Source: JANOZM01 sp031429355 (GTDB lineage Bacteria > Pseudomonadota > Gammaproteobacteria > Burkholderiales > Burkholderiaceae_E). Taken from it: a DNA stretch of 64,000 bases. The stretch lies in contig JANOZM010000007.1 in the NCBI GenBank assembly GCA_031429355.1, positions 124,001 through 188,000 of the forward strand. Reading direction: 5' to 3'. The notes under the pieces were generated by a model. The model searched no databases. It was not told the DNA's origin and saw nothing but the letters and a program-made list of their open reading frames with translations. The first letter of the stretch is position 1, and each line of letters begins with the position of its first letter. Positions 1 to 7,821 of this stretch are shown in pieces. The position numbers were made by a program, and so were the translations under genes.

Positions 1-1
1 A

Positions 2-1066
2 TCCAACGTTGCCCAAGAAATATTGACAGCGGTCAATTCCCACCCAACAAATCCTGGATTGCTAAGTCAATCGGATTTATCAAATTATCGTGCAATAAAG
101 CGAGAAGCGATTTGCACGCAAGCGTTTAAACACCGCGTTTGTGGGTTCCCGCCGCCGTCTTCAGGGGGAATTGCAGTAGCCCAAATAGCTGCGTTTTTAG
201 AGCTAAGCCAAGCGCCCCGCTTGATCGCGCAAAGTAATGAAACCGCTAGCACCGAAACGCCTAATGGTTACGTATTTAGTGCCGAGGGATTGCATTATTT
301 TACTGAAGCAGCTCGACTCGCCTTTGCAGACCGCAATCGTTACATTGCCGATCCCGCATTTTCGCAGTGGCCCAAAACTCTACTAAACCCACAATACTTA
401 ATTGAACGCGCGGCATTGATTAACCCAAATCAGTCTTTGAAAATTGCGCTACCTGGGCAACTACCCGAAGTTGCTCTGTTACCAAGCGAAGGTTTAGTGC
501 AAGACAAAGCTTCAACATCTCACATCAGCATTGTTGACCGAGACGGCAATGCCGTATCAATGACGACTTCGATCGAAGATGTGTTTGGCGCACGCCTAAT
601 GACCCAAGGATTTTTGCTAAACAATCAACTTACTGACTTTAGTTTTATCGCAAACGACGACAAAGGTGTAGTGGCCAATCGAGTTCAAGCCAATAAACGG
701 CCCCGCAGTTCAATGGGACCAACGATGGTTTTTGATGAGAGTGGCAAGCAATTGAAACTTGTTGCCGGATCGCCCGGTGGTGCGCAAATTATCAACTACG
801 TTGCTAAATTCATTACTTTAAATTTGCGCGATGGAATTGACGTGCAAACTGCAATTAGTTTGCCTAACTTTGGCAGTCGAAATGGACCAACCGAACTCGA
901 AAAAGATCGGTTTCCCGTTACACTGGTAGAGCGACTAAAAACTTTGGGCCATGATGTCCGATTAATCGATATGACCAGTGGCTTGCAAGCTATTAGTGTT
1001 AATTCGGCAGGTCAATTATCAGGCGGAGCCGATCCGCGGCGTGAAGGATTAGTAGTGGCTGATTAG
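2..1066 (+). CDS. ggt: Gamma-glutamyltransferase, C-terminal part (5' end outside window)
   Basis: Gamma-glutamyltransferases cleave glutathione and related gamma-glutamyl compounds, normally in the periplasm, after self-cleavage into large and small subunits. The open frame runs in from the window edge, so the signal peptide and most of the large subunit are missing; the TTG at 23 is an internal codon, not a start. Visible family marks are PPPSSGG near the end of the large subunit, the small-subunit start TSHISIVDRDG whose first Thr is the expected nucleophile, RPRSSMGPTMVF, and the glycine loop AGSPGGAQI. The C-terminus looks complete (ends DPRREGLVVAD). Substrate specificity (glutathione hydrolase or another Ntn acylase of this family) cannot be settled from this part. 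Confidence 0.9.
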   Translation, partial: SNVAQEILTAVNSHPTNPGLLSQSDLSNYRAIKREAICTQAFKHRVCGFPPPSSGGIAVAQIAAFLELSQAPRLIAQSNETASTETPNGYVFSAEGLHYFTEAARLAFADRNRYIADPAFSQWPKTLLNPQYLIERAALINPNQSLKIALPGQLPEVALLPSEGLVQDKASTSHISIVDRDGNAVSMTTSIEDVFGARLMTQGFLLNNQLTDFSFIANDDKGVVANRVQANKRPRSSMGPTMVFDESGKQLKLVAGSPGGAQIINYVAKFITLNLRDGIDVQTAISLPNFGSRNGPTELEKDRFPVTLVERLKTLGHDVRLIDMTSGLQAISVNSAGQLSGGADPRREGLVVAD

Positions 1067-1105
1067 GTTTAAAAATTAAGCCGCACTTTTAAAAAGGTAA
1101 ACATT

Positions 1106-1366
1106 GTGAAGCGCGTAAAACTACAAGGCAGCAAACTGAACTTTGCAAACTATGAAGAAGCCACTCACGCATTAACAATCGAGTTTTATGATCATAGCCG
1201 AAAACTTTATAAAGGGGTACCTTACGAAACTTTTGTACGATTAAGTCAAGCGCCCAATGCGCAGGCTTACTTCGAAGATCGCATTGCCGATGAGTATCCA
1301 AACGAAACTGTAGCCAATACCAATGCAGTAAACGCACGAGCAAAACTCGATGACTTGTTTGGTTAG
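1106..1366 (+). CDS. KTSC-domain small protein
   Basis: An 86-residue protein with a GTG start preceded by AAAAAGG. The middle matches the KTSC domain pattern: a short beta strand (LTIEFYDHSRKLYKGVP), then an aromatic-rich helix (YETFVRLSQAPNAQAYFEDRI) and a terminal YP. KTSC domains occur alone or fused to nucleic-acid enzymes and have no settled biochemical function. There is no signal peptide or membrane segment. The last 17 bases overlap the earP start, so the two are likely cotranscribed and perhaps translationally coupled. No function is assigned beyond the domain. Confidence 0.75.
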   Translation: MKRVKLQGSKLNFANYEEATHALTIEFYDHSRKLYKGVPYETFVRLSQAPNAQAYFEDRIADEYPNETVANTNAVNARAKLDDLFG

Positions 1367-2519
1367 TCAGCACTACGAGCTGACCAATTCAGGTTGGGTA
1401 ATTTTTTGTCGAGTGATCGATAATTTAGGCGATGCTGGGGTTTGCTGGCGCTTGGCACAGCAGCTCAATCGAGAATTTGGCAAACAAGTTGAACTGGTAA
1501 TAGACCAACCCAGCCTGCTTAAAAACTTCGGCTTTAATTACGATCATGCAAGTGATATCAAAATCACCCATTGGCTTGACAATACCGTGCCGGCGTTGGG
1601 GGCAGTCACTATTAGTGCGTTCGCTTGCGAGCTCCCCGAAGCATATTTGCAAAATATGCTTGTCCAATTAAATCAGCAACGATCAAAAACAAAGCGATAT
1701 TGGTTCAATTTAGAGTATTTAAGCGCTCAAGAATGGGTCGAGTCGCATCATCTGTTAAATTCTACTAAAACGCTTGATGGTTCGTCGTTCTCAAATGATC
1801 AATCAGCTTCTACAAGCTTGACTGAAGTATTTTTTTTCCCCGGGTTTACTGCAAAAACGGGTGGCCTAATCCGCGAACAATCCGTTGGACCTAACAAGCA
1901 AACGAAGCAAGCAAAGCAAACGAAACAATCAAAACGACAGCACTTTGGAATTGACGACAAAACCTTTGCGGTCAGTCTATTTTGTTATCCCAATGCACCT
2001 ATTGCATCGCTTTGCAATGCCCTACTGCTGCTTTCAAAGCAACGACCAGTTCACTTATTACTTACCTCGGGATTGAGCTTGCCGGATGAACTAATTGATC
2101 GCATTAAATCCTATCCAAATTTTAAATATCAAAGTTTGCCATTTCTTAATCAACGCGACTACGACAGTTTACTCGGCGCTTGTGACCTCAACTTTGTCCG
2201 TGGAGAGGATTCATTGGTTCGCGCTATTTGGGCAAAAAACCCATTCATCTGGCAAGCTTACCCGCAAGACCAAGAGACCCAGCAAGATAAGCTTCAGGCG
2301 CTACTGGCACAGTATTTCGACATCACTTACCAAGAACAATTTGCAGCACTTTTCTTGGCTTGGAATTTCCCTAGCGATAAAGAAACCATTAATTTCGAAT
2401 TAAATTTGCAAAATTGCTTGCAAAATTGGGCCAGCTGGCAAGTCCAAACCGAGGCATTCTGCGACCGTTTGTGTCAACAACCAGATTTAGCAACTCAGCT
2501 CGTAGCAGCCTCGGTGTAA
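1350..2519 (+). CDS. earP: EF-P arginine rhamnosyltransferase EarP
   Basis: EarP transfers rhamnose from dTDP-L-rhamnose to Arg32 of elongation factor P, activating it for rescue of ribosomes stalled at polyproline. The N-terminus VIFCRVIDNLGDAGVCWRLA holds the two Asp residues of the family (here Asp24 and Asp28), and the C-terminal RGEDSLVRAIWAKNPFIWQ contains the conserved catalytic Glu. efp follows 73 bases downstream and encodes the expected arginine, which supports the call strongly. The ATG at 1350 lies inside the KTSC gene; no strong ribosome site is visible, so coupling is likely. An unusual lysine/glutamine-rich insert (KQTKQAKQTKQSKRQ, about 1893-1940) sits between the two lobes. 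Length is 389 residues, close to the family norm. Confidence 0.95.
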   Translation: MTCLVSQHYELTNSGWVIFCRVIDNLGDAGVCWRLAQQLNREFGKQVELVIDQPSLLKNFGFNYDHASDIKITHWLDNTVPALGAVTISAFACELPEAYLQNMLVQLNQQRSKTKRYWFNLEYLSAQEWVESHHLLNSTKTLDGSSFSNDQSASTSLTEVFFFPGFTAKTGGLIREQSVGPNKQTKQAKQTKQSKRQHFGIDDKTFAVSLFCYPNAPIASLCNALLLLSKQRPVHLLLTSGLSLPDELIDRIKSYPNFKYQSLPFLNQRDYDSLLGACDLNFVRGEDSLVRAIWAKNPFIWQAYPQDQETQQDKLQALLAQYFDITYQEQFAALFLAWNFPSDKETINFELNLQNCLQNWASWQVQTEAFCDRLCQQPDLATQLVAASV

Positions 2520-2592
2520 AATCGCAGCCTTTGCTTCATGCTAGTGGCGTTTTGCCCAGCAAATAAACCCCTGTTCACGGAAGAACACTGAA

Positions 2593-3153
2593 ATGAAAAC
2601 CGCACAAGAAGTCCGCATGGGCAATGTAATTATGGTTGGTAAAGATCCGATGGTTGTGATCAAAGCCGATTACAACAAGTCGGGCCGTAATGCTGCAGTT
2701 GTAAAAATGAAGATGAAAAACCTGCTCTCAGGCGCCGGAATGGAACAAGTGTTTCGTGCCGATGATAAATTTGAGATTCAAATGCTTGAGCGCAAAGAAG
2801 TCACTTATTCTTACTTCGCCGATCCAATGTATGTATTCATGGACGCCGAATACAATCAGTTTGAAATCGAAGCCGAGATGATGGGCGATGCGCTGAACTA
2901 CCTCGAAGAGTCAATGCCTAGCGAAGTTATTTTCTTTGACGGCAAAGCAATTTCAATTGAAATGCCTGTTTCGGTAGTTCGTGAAGTCGAATATACAGAA
3001 CCTGCAGTTCGTGGCGACACATCGGGCAAAGTAATGAAGCCCGCACGTATTAAACCTACTGGCTTCGAATTACCAGTCCCAGCGTTTGTTGATATTGGCG
3101 ACAAAATTGAAATCGACACCCGCACTGCTGAATATCGTAGCCGAGTGAAGTAA
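2593..3153 (+). CDS. efp: Elongation factor P, arginine-32 type
   Basis: Translation elongation factor P, 186 residues, full length with the three-domain KOW/OB arrangement. It binds between the ribosomal P and E sites and relieves stalling at consecutive prolines. The modification loop reads YNKSGRNAA with the arginine exactly at residue 32, the type rhamnosylated by EarP, in place of the lysine used by EpmA/B organisms. The earP gene lies directly upstream, so enzyme and substrate form one unit. A strong bidirectional terminator follows at about 3211-3240. Confidence 0.98.
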   Translation: MKTAQEVRMGNVIMVGKDPMVVIKADYNKSGRNAAVVKMKMKNLLSGAGMEQVFRADDKFEIQMLERKEVTYSYFADPMYVFMDAEYNQFEIEAEMMGDALNYLEESMPSEVIFFDGKAISIEMPVSVVREVEYTEPAVRGDTSGKVMKPARIKPTGFELPVPAFVDIGDKIEIDTRTAEYRSRVK

Positions 3154-3210
3154 AGACGCGATACTTGTAGAAGCGCAATATTTGAAGCGCAGTGGCTTTG
3201 GCCAAAGTAA

Positions 3211-3240
3211 AAAAAATCGAGGCCTTGACCTCGATTTTTT
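3211..3240. terminator. Bidirectional rho-independent terminator after efp
   Basis: Perfect 7-bp stem ATCGAGG/CCTCGAT (3216-3222 and 3229-3235) with a 6-base loop, flanked by runs of A on the left and T on the right. It can stop efp transcription on the plus strand and also transcription of the convergent response regulator gene on the minus strand. Confidence 0.9.
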
Positions 3241-3304
3241 TATGCATTCAGAATTTCAAATAACCAGACCATTCGCAACTTGCGAATAAATTTTATACCG
3301 GCAG

Positions 3305-4282
3305 CTAAGCTAGCCTTCTAGATGGTTCTAAGTGAATGTCGAAACGTGACGAGCGACGTAAATTTTTAACGACGGTCTCTCGTAACGCCTTTAGCGAAAC
3401 AGGTTTAACCAAATAACTATTGCAGCCCGCCAAAGCCCCACGCAACAAGTCGAAAGGCGAGCTTTTGCTAGTTAAAATAATAAGCGGAACTTCTTTAAGC
3501 GCGCGATCACGTTTAATCGCTTTAGTTAATTCAAAACCATTCGCACCACCGGGCATCATGACATCGCAAAATATTAAATCGTAACGGCGTACGCTTAAAA
3601 CATCGAGCGCCTCTTGGGCTCCGTTAACGCCTTCGGTTTCGATGCCCATTTGATGTAATGCTAAAGAAAGTTGCCGACGTACCGTTTGGCTGTCATCGAT
3701 TACCAAAGCACGAATTTTTGCCGGCCGTAAAGAAACGGGTTGGGCTACTGCGTTTTCAGGCGCAGCAATTGCAGTAGTGCTACGCGGTGCATTGGGCGCG
3801 TTAAAAAACCCTTTTAGCTTGAGCGTTTTCATGCCCTCTGCAGCTCTATTTAAAGAACGTAACAACTGGATCGTAAATTGATCCACTAACAAATCGTCGG
3901 TTCCACGGGCAGTATCATTGCGGCGCCCCATTCGCAAAATCGGGCGGCCATCAATTGAGCGACGTAAAGTGCTGGCTACTTCCGGGCCGCCTTTTACAGT
4001 CATATCAACAATTGCGATATCGTAATCTTCTGGCGAGCGCGAGCCCGCTATTTCAAAGCGATAGGGGTTGTGGCGAGCGTGGCGAAGGACTATTTCCAAC
4101 AGCCTTTGGAATTTATAGGCCATTCCAAATGAGGCGATGCGAAAAGTCGGTCGACTATCGGCGGGTGAAGCATTCATGCGATTAAACTTTTGTTCTAATT
4201 GTTTGACGGTTTGATGCTCTGCTGCTGTACCCACTGAACCCCCAGAGTATATTTTTTGTATTTCTGGGAATGTATTATGCAC
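3305..4282 (-). CDS. Response regulator with N-terminal receiver-like domain and C-terminal receiver
   Basis: A 325-residue protein with no DNA-binding output domain. The C-terminal receiver starts at RALVIDDSQTVRRQL (about residue 191); the acidic pocket is Asp196/Asp197, the phospho-acceptor Asp240 (LIFCDVMMPGG), with T in ILTSKSS and K in YLVKPVS. Residues about 45-150 form a divergent alpha/beta domain (AIVDMTV) that looks like a degenerate receiver. Such stand-alone regulators act through protein contacts, for example in chemosensory or pilus signalling, but no partner kinase is adjacent. The start is uncertain: GTG at 4282 gives the longest frame, whereas ATG at 4177 begins just before the first domain, and a possible promoter (TTGCCA, 18 bases, CATAAT) overlaps the GTG. 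Confidence 0.8.
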   Translation of the reverse strand: MHNTFPEIQKIYSGGSVGTAAEHQTVKQLEQKFNRMNASPADSRPTFRIASFGMAYKFQRLLEIVLRHARHNPYRFEIAGSRSPEDYDIAIVDMTVKGGPEVASTLRRSIDGRPILRMGRRNDTARGTDDLLVDQFTIQLLRSLNRAAEGMKTLKLKGFFNAPNAPRSTTAIAAPENAVAQPVSLRPAKIRALVIDDSQTVRRQLSLALHQMGIETEGVNGAQEALDVLSVRRYDLIFCDVMMPGGANGFELTKAIKRDRALKEVPLIILTSKSSPFDLLRGALAGCNSYLVKPVSLKALRETVVKNLRRSSRFDIHLEPSRRLA

Positions 4283-4429
4283 TTAGTCGGAAAAGTTTGG
4301 CAAGTGGATAACTTGAAAATACCTAATAAATTCCATGAGTTACCGAATACTTATGAAGCAAACTGTAAATAAATCTGACAGGCAGGATGTCGCTTGAGGT
4401 TCTTTTTACACACTTGAAGCGGCCAAACC

Positions 4430-4735
4430 TTAAGAAGGCAAAGCTTCACCTTGGATTTGCAAATCGTTATCTCGGGCAAAACTTAACAAAAATCGGTAGG
4501 CCATCGGCTCGACTTCGTATAAGCGGCCATCGACCGCAACACACTTTACGTCATCGATTGAACTGGGTTGTACATAGGGAGAATACTGCAGTGCAGCACC
4601 GGGACCGGATACTTGATCGTTAAACGCTGCCATTACGCTGCACAGGCGATCTGCCCAGTCACTGGGGCGAAAAACTCGCCCATCGCTGGTAGCTCCTTTG
4701 ATGATAAAACTGCCTAGCCTGTCTGCGTTAAACAT
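4430..4735 (-). CDS. DUF3579 family protein
   Basis: A 101-residue cytoplasmic protein of the DUF3579 family, which is largely restricted to betaproteobacteria. Diagnostic segments are FIIKGATSDGRVFRPSDWADRL near the start, YSPYVQPS, DDVKCVAVDGRLYEVEPMAY in the middle and FARDNDLQ near the end. Function is unknown. The ATG at 4735 is preferred over an upstream TTG at 4756. The gene is divergent from argD; in related genomes this placement beside argD/argF is common, although no role in arginine metabolism is shown. Confidence 0.85.
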   Translation of the reverse strand: MFNADRLGSFIIKGATSDGRVFRPSDWADRLCSVMAAFNDQVSGPGAALQYSPYVQPSSIDDVKCVAVDGRLYEVEPMAYRFLLSFARDNDLQIQGEALPS

Positions 4736-4848
4736 ACCGTCGCTGCATTGCAGCAAAATTGAGTCCCGATTGTATCGTTAACCGGTATCCGGAAACCTCC
4801 TTTTCGCATAAGATTAAGGGTTCTGTGCAACATAACCGAAAGTCTTGT

Positions 4849-6081
4849 ATGAGTAATTCTGCCCCGACCAGTGCCCTAATGACCACCTATGCCCCACAAC
4901 CGGTTGCGTTTGAACGCGGTGAAGGCGTTTGGTTGTATGACACCGAGGGGCGACGTTATTTAGACGCGCTATCTGGTATTGCCGTCAATACGCTAGGCCA
5001 CAACCACCCAGTATTAACCGCTGCTTTGCAAAAACAAGTGGCAACTTTAATACACCATTCAAATTTATTTTTAGCGCCACTGCAAGAGCAGTTAGCTGCC
5101 AAGTTATGCGAATTATCTGGAATGGATAAAGTGTTTTTTTGCTGCACTGGCCTCGAAGCTAACGAAGCCGCATTAAAAATTGCCCGTCTTTATGGCTATA
5201 ACAAAGGCGTCGTGAACCCCGAAACCGTTGTGTTCGAAAAAGCTTTTCATGGACGATCTATTGCAACGCTGTCGGCTACTGGTAATACTAAGGTGCAAAA
5301 AGGCTTCGAACCGTTGGTTCCGGGTTTTGTTCGCGTTCCTTTAAACGATATTGCTGCGCTTGAACACGTTGCGCAAAACAACCCCAAAGTGGTCGCCGTG
5401 TTTTTTGAAGCGATTCAAGGCGAAGGCGGTATCAATCCCGCAAGTGTCGAATACTTGCGCCAAGCACGTGCTTTGTGTGATCGCATGGGCTGGTTGTTGA
5501 TGATTGACGAAGTGCAATGTGGCATGGGTCGTACCGGCAAATGGTTTGCGCATCAGTGGGCCGGGATTATTCCAGATGTCATGCCCTTAGCAAAAGGACT
5601 CGGGTCAGGCGTACCTATTGGCGCTGTCGTTGCCAAAGGTATTGCGGCAGAGACGTTTAAACCCGGCAATCACGGCACTACATTTGGAGGCAACCCTCTT
5701 GCTATGCGTGCGGCTTTAACCACGATTGAAATCATGGAAAAAGACGGCTTAATGGCCAATGCTGCTGCAATGGGTACATGGATTAAAAACGCACTAACCG
5801 AGCGCCTTAAAAAACATTCAGGCTTTATTGAAATTCGCGGTAGCGGTTTAATGTTGGGTATTCAATTGGATCGACCTTGTGGCTCTATTGTTCCTGCGGC
5901 CTTAAAAGCGGGGCTAGTGCTAAACGTGACGGCCGATTCGGTAGTACGTTTGCTGCCGCCTTTGATTTACAAACAAGAACACGCGCAACTATTAGTAGAC
6001 ACCTTGGTGCCACTAATTGAACAAGTTCTAAGCCAGCAAATACTCAGCGAAGCAGCACCTGCTGTAGCCAAAGCAGCTTAA
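4849..6081 (+). CDS. argD: Acetylornithine aminotransferase
   Basis: Class III PLP-dependent aminotransferase, 410 residues from the ATG at 4849 (the frame is open further upstream to a TTG, but MSNSAPTSALMTTYAPQ is the normal family start). It converts N-acetylglutamate semialdehyde to N-acetylornithine in arginine synthesis and often also acts in lysine synthesis. Visible marks are SGIAVNTLGHNHP, the PLP-phosphate region CCTGLEANEAALK, the Asp of MIDEVQCGMGRTG, and the Schiff-base lysine in PLAKGLGSGVPIGA. argF follows after a long hairpin. There is no sign of truncation. Confidence 0.96.
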   Translation: MSNSAPTSALMTTYAPQPVAFERGEGVWLYDTEGRRYLDALSGIAVNTLGHNHPVLTAALQKQVATLIHHSNLFLAPLQEQLAAKLCELSGMDKVFFCCTGLEANEAALKIARLYGYNKGVVNPETVVFEKAFHGRSIATLSATGNTKVQKGFEPLVPGFVRVPLNDIAALEHVAQNNPKVVAVFFEAIQGEGGINPASVEYLRQARALCDRMGWLLMIDEVQCGMGRTGKWFAHQWAGIIPDVMPLAKGLGSGVPIGAVVAKGIAAETFKPGNHGTTFGGNPLAMRAALTTIEIMEKDGLMANAAAMGTWIKNALTERLKKHSGFIEIRGSGLMLGIQLDRPCGSIVPAALKAGLVLNVTADSVVRLLPPLIYKQEHAQLLVDTLVPLIEQVLSQQILSEAAPAVAKAA

Positions 6082-6113
6082 TTAACCTCGACAACACACG
6101 CTCTTTTAAGGCA

Positions 6114-6170
6114 ACGCAGTTTGGGCAATCTAGGTTTAAATGATTGCCTAAACTGCGTATTTAATTTTTA
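6114..6170 (+). terminator. 17-bp stem hairpin between argD and argF (terminator or attenuator)
   Basis: Inverted repeat 6114-6130 and 6142-6158, 17 bp with a single G-U pair and an 11-base loop, followed by the T-rich run ATTTAATTTTT. It ends only 11 bases before the argF ATG, so the T-tract occupies the place where the ribosome-binding site would be. It can terminate argD transcription. Because it also covers the argF leader, it may act as an attenuator or 5'-end determinant for argF. Confidence 0.8.
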
Positions 6171-7087
6171 TGATTCGTCACTTTCTTGAATTTAACGATT
6201 TAACCCCAGCCGAACTAGCGCATATTTTTGCGCGCGCAAAAATCATTAAAGATCGCTTTAAGCGCTACGAAAAATACCAGCCGTTGCATGATCGCACCTT
6301 GGTAATGATTTTTGAAAAAGCCAGCACCCGAACACGTCTTTCATTCGAAGCTGGGGTTAAACAATTGGGCGGCTCAGCAATTTATTTAAACACGCGTGAC
6401 TCGCAGTTGGGCCGTGGTGAGACTGTAGAAGATGCTGCTGAAGTCATTTCAAGAATGTGCGACATGGTAATGATTCGAACTTTTGCCCAAAGCATTGTTG
6501 AACGCTTTGCAAAACACTCACGGGTACCCGTAATTAATGGATTAACTAACGAATATCACCCTTGCCAAATTTTGGCTGATATTTTTACATTCATCGAGCA
6601 TCGCGGCAGTATTCAAGGCAAAACAGTGGCTTGGATCGGCGACGCCAATAACATGAGTTACACCTGGCTACAAGCCGCGAAGTCACTCGATTTTCAGCTT
6701 AATGTTTCCACTCCTCCTGGCTACCGGTTAGACGAGAAACTAATCGATCCAGCGAGCCGCTCGCATTTGAAAACATTTGCCGATCCACACGAGGCAACGC
6801 GTAGCGCGCATCTTGTAACGACCGATGTGTGGACGAGTATGGGTTTTGAAGAGGAAAATGAAGCGCGAAAAAAAGCGTTTCAAGATTGGTGTGTCGACGA
6901 ACCGATGATGGCCGCTGCAGAACCCAATGCATTGTTTATGCACTGCCTGCCAGCACATCGTGGCGAAGAAGTGTCAGCCGAAGTAATAGACGGCCCACAA
7001 TCGGTCGTATGGGATGAAGCAGAGAACCGACTCCATGTGCAAAAGGCACTCATGGAGTTTTTGGTTCACGGCATCGTCGACAATTAA
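6170..7087 (+). CDS. argF: Ornithine carbamoyltransferase
   Basis: Converts ornithine and carbamoyl phosphate to citrulline, the sixth step of arginine synthesis, in the cytoplasm. The 305-residue length is normal. The carbamoyl-phosphate loop STRTRLSFE lies at about residue 51, the HPCQ motif is in NEYHPCQILAD, an ornithine-binding SMG is in DVWTSMGFEEE, and HCLPAHRGEEVS carries the catalytic Cys. The gene follows argD on the same strand. No Shine-Dalgarno-like sequence precedes the ATG: the upstream bases are the T-rich tail of a long hairpin, so initiation may be weak, leaderless or regulated. Confidence 0.97.
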   Translation: MIRHFLEFNDLTPAELAHIFARAKIIKDRFKRYEKYQPLHDRTLVMIFEKASTRTRLSFEAGVKQLGGSAIYLNTRDSQLGRGETVEDAAEVISRMCDMVMIRTFAQSIVERFAKHSRVPVINGLTNEYHPCQILADIFTFIEHRGSIQGKTVAWIGDANNMSYTWLQAAKSLDFQLNVSTPPGYRLDEKLIDPASRSHLKTFADPHEATRSAHLVTTDVWTSMGFEEENEARKKAFQDWCVDEPMMAAAEPNALFMHCLPAHRGEEVSAEVIDGPQSVVWDEAENRLHVQKALMEFLVHGIVDN

Positions 7088-7109
7088 AACATTAGGTTTG
7101 CTACGCCAA

Positions 7110-7670
7110 CTAAAAATGTGCTGCCAAACGAACTGATAAGCGCTTTCGAGCTCGATGCAAACGTACCCAACAATTTGCCTCGGATATTTGCAGTGTTTCG
7201 CATACTTCTTCGGTCGACATATCATCGAGCGCCTGCATCTGAAAGACATCTTTTAGGTTAGCTGGCAGGCTATCAATTTCTTCTTGCAAATCGCGCAGCA
7301 TGTGGTCACGGGCTGTTTCTGCTTCCGGGTTTAAGGTTCGCTCATCAGCAATTAGGTCTTGGCCGGAACTATCATTACCTTCGTCGTCTGTACTGAAAGG
7401 AACATAGCGGGACTCACGACGGAAGGTATCTTGAATTTTGTGATTTAGTATGCCGATTAGCCAAGTTTTTAACGCCGACTGCCCTTGGAACTTATCCAAG
7501 CCAATTAATGCAGCAACCAAAGTCTCTTGAACTGCATCTTCGGCAAGGGCTTCGTCCCTCACTTTTCGTTTAGCGAAGCGCAACAAAGCGGGGCGGTGTT
7601 CAGCCAGCTGGCTAAAATCAATTTGAGGAAAAAGCGGAACTGCGTTAGGGTGAAGAGCTAGTGCAACCAT
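7110..7670 (-). CDS. ECF-type RNA polymerase sigma factor
   Basis: Sigma-70 family, extracytoplasmic-function type, 186 residues. Region 2 is visible at LLRFAKRKVRDEALAEDAVQETL through FQGQSALKTWLIGILNHKIQD (about residues 28-85). An acidic linker (STDDEGNDSSGQD) follows, and region 4 is at LPANLKDVFQMQALDDMSTEEV through WVRLHRARKRL (about 133-180). ECF genes are usually followed by an anti-sigma gene of the zinc-finger or membrane type; here the gene ends 22 bases from the convergent argF, so any anti-sigma factor must lie elsewhere or the factor is controlled in another way. It is divergent from the two-component pair at 7822. Confidence 0.93.
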   Translation of the reverse strand: MVALALHPNAVPLFPQIDFSQLAEHRPALLRFAKRKVRDEALAEDAVQETLVAALIGLDKFQGQSALKTWLIGILNHKIQDTFRRESRYVPFSTDDEGNDSSGQDLIADERTLNPEAETARDHMLRDLQEEIDSLPANLKDVFQMQALDDMSTEEVCETLQISEANCWVRLHRARKRLSVRLAAHF

Positions 7671-7703
7671 CTGAGATCCCCTTTATTGGAAACTATTTTA
7701 AAT

Positions 7704-7788
7704 TTGCAACCGCTGAACTGAGAACCGGTTGCAATGTCGATGGAGGTATGTTGCGACCCTCAGATCGCGTTCGCGTCACTGCAACATA
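7704..7788. promoter_or_regulatory. Two nested GCAAC/GTTGC inverted repeats in a divergent promoter region
   Basis: Between the sigma-factor gene and the response-regulator gene are a perfect 9-bp inverted repeat TTGCAACCG/CGGTTGCAA (7704-7712 and 7726-7734) and an 8-bp one TATGTTGC/GCAACATA (7747-7754 and 7781-7788). All four arms share the GCAAC core. The placement suits operators for a dimeric regulator, possibly the adjacent OmpR-type protein acting on its own promoter, but this is inference. Confidence 0.55.
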
Positions 7789-7821
7789 TCAATTTGATAA
7801 CAATTTCGTAAGGATTTAGAT

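Noticed and set aside
1089..1373. Minus-strand frame opposite the KTSC gene
   Set aside because: No similarity and poor start context; the plus-strand KTSC protein explains the region.
1893..1941. Short tandem repeat as part of a CRISPR-like array
   Set aside because: Units are about 9-12 bases without spacers and lie inside the earP reading frame.
4387..4623. Plus-strand 78-residue frame opposite DUF3579
   Set aside because: It is a shadow of the conserved DUF3579 coding strand with no similarity of its own.
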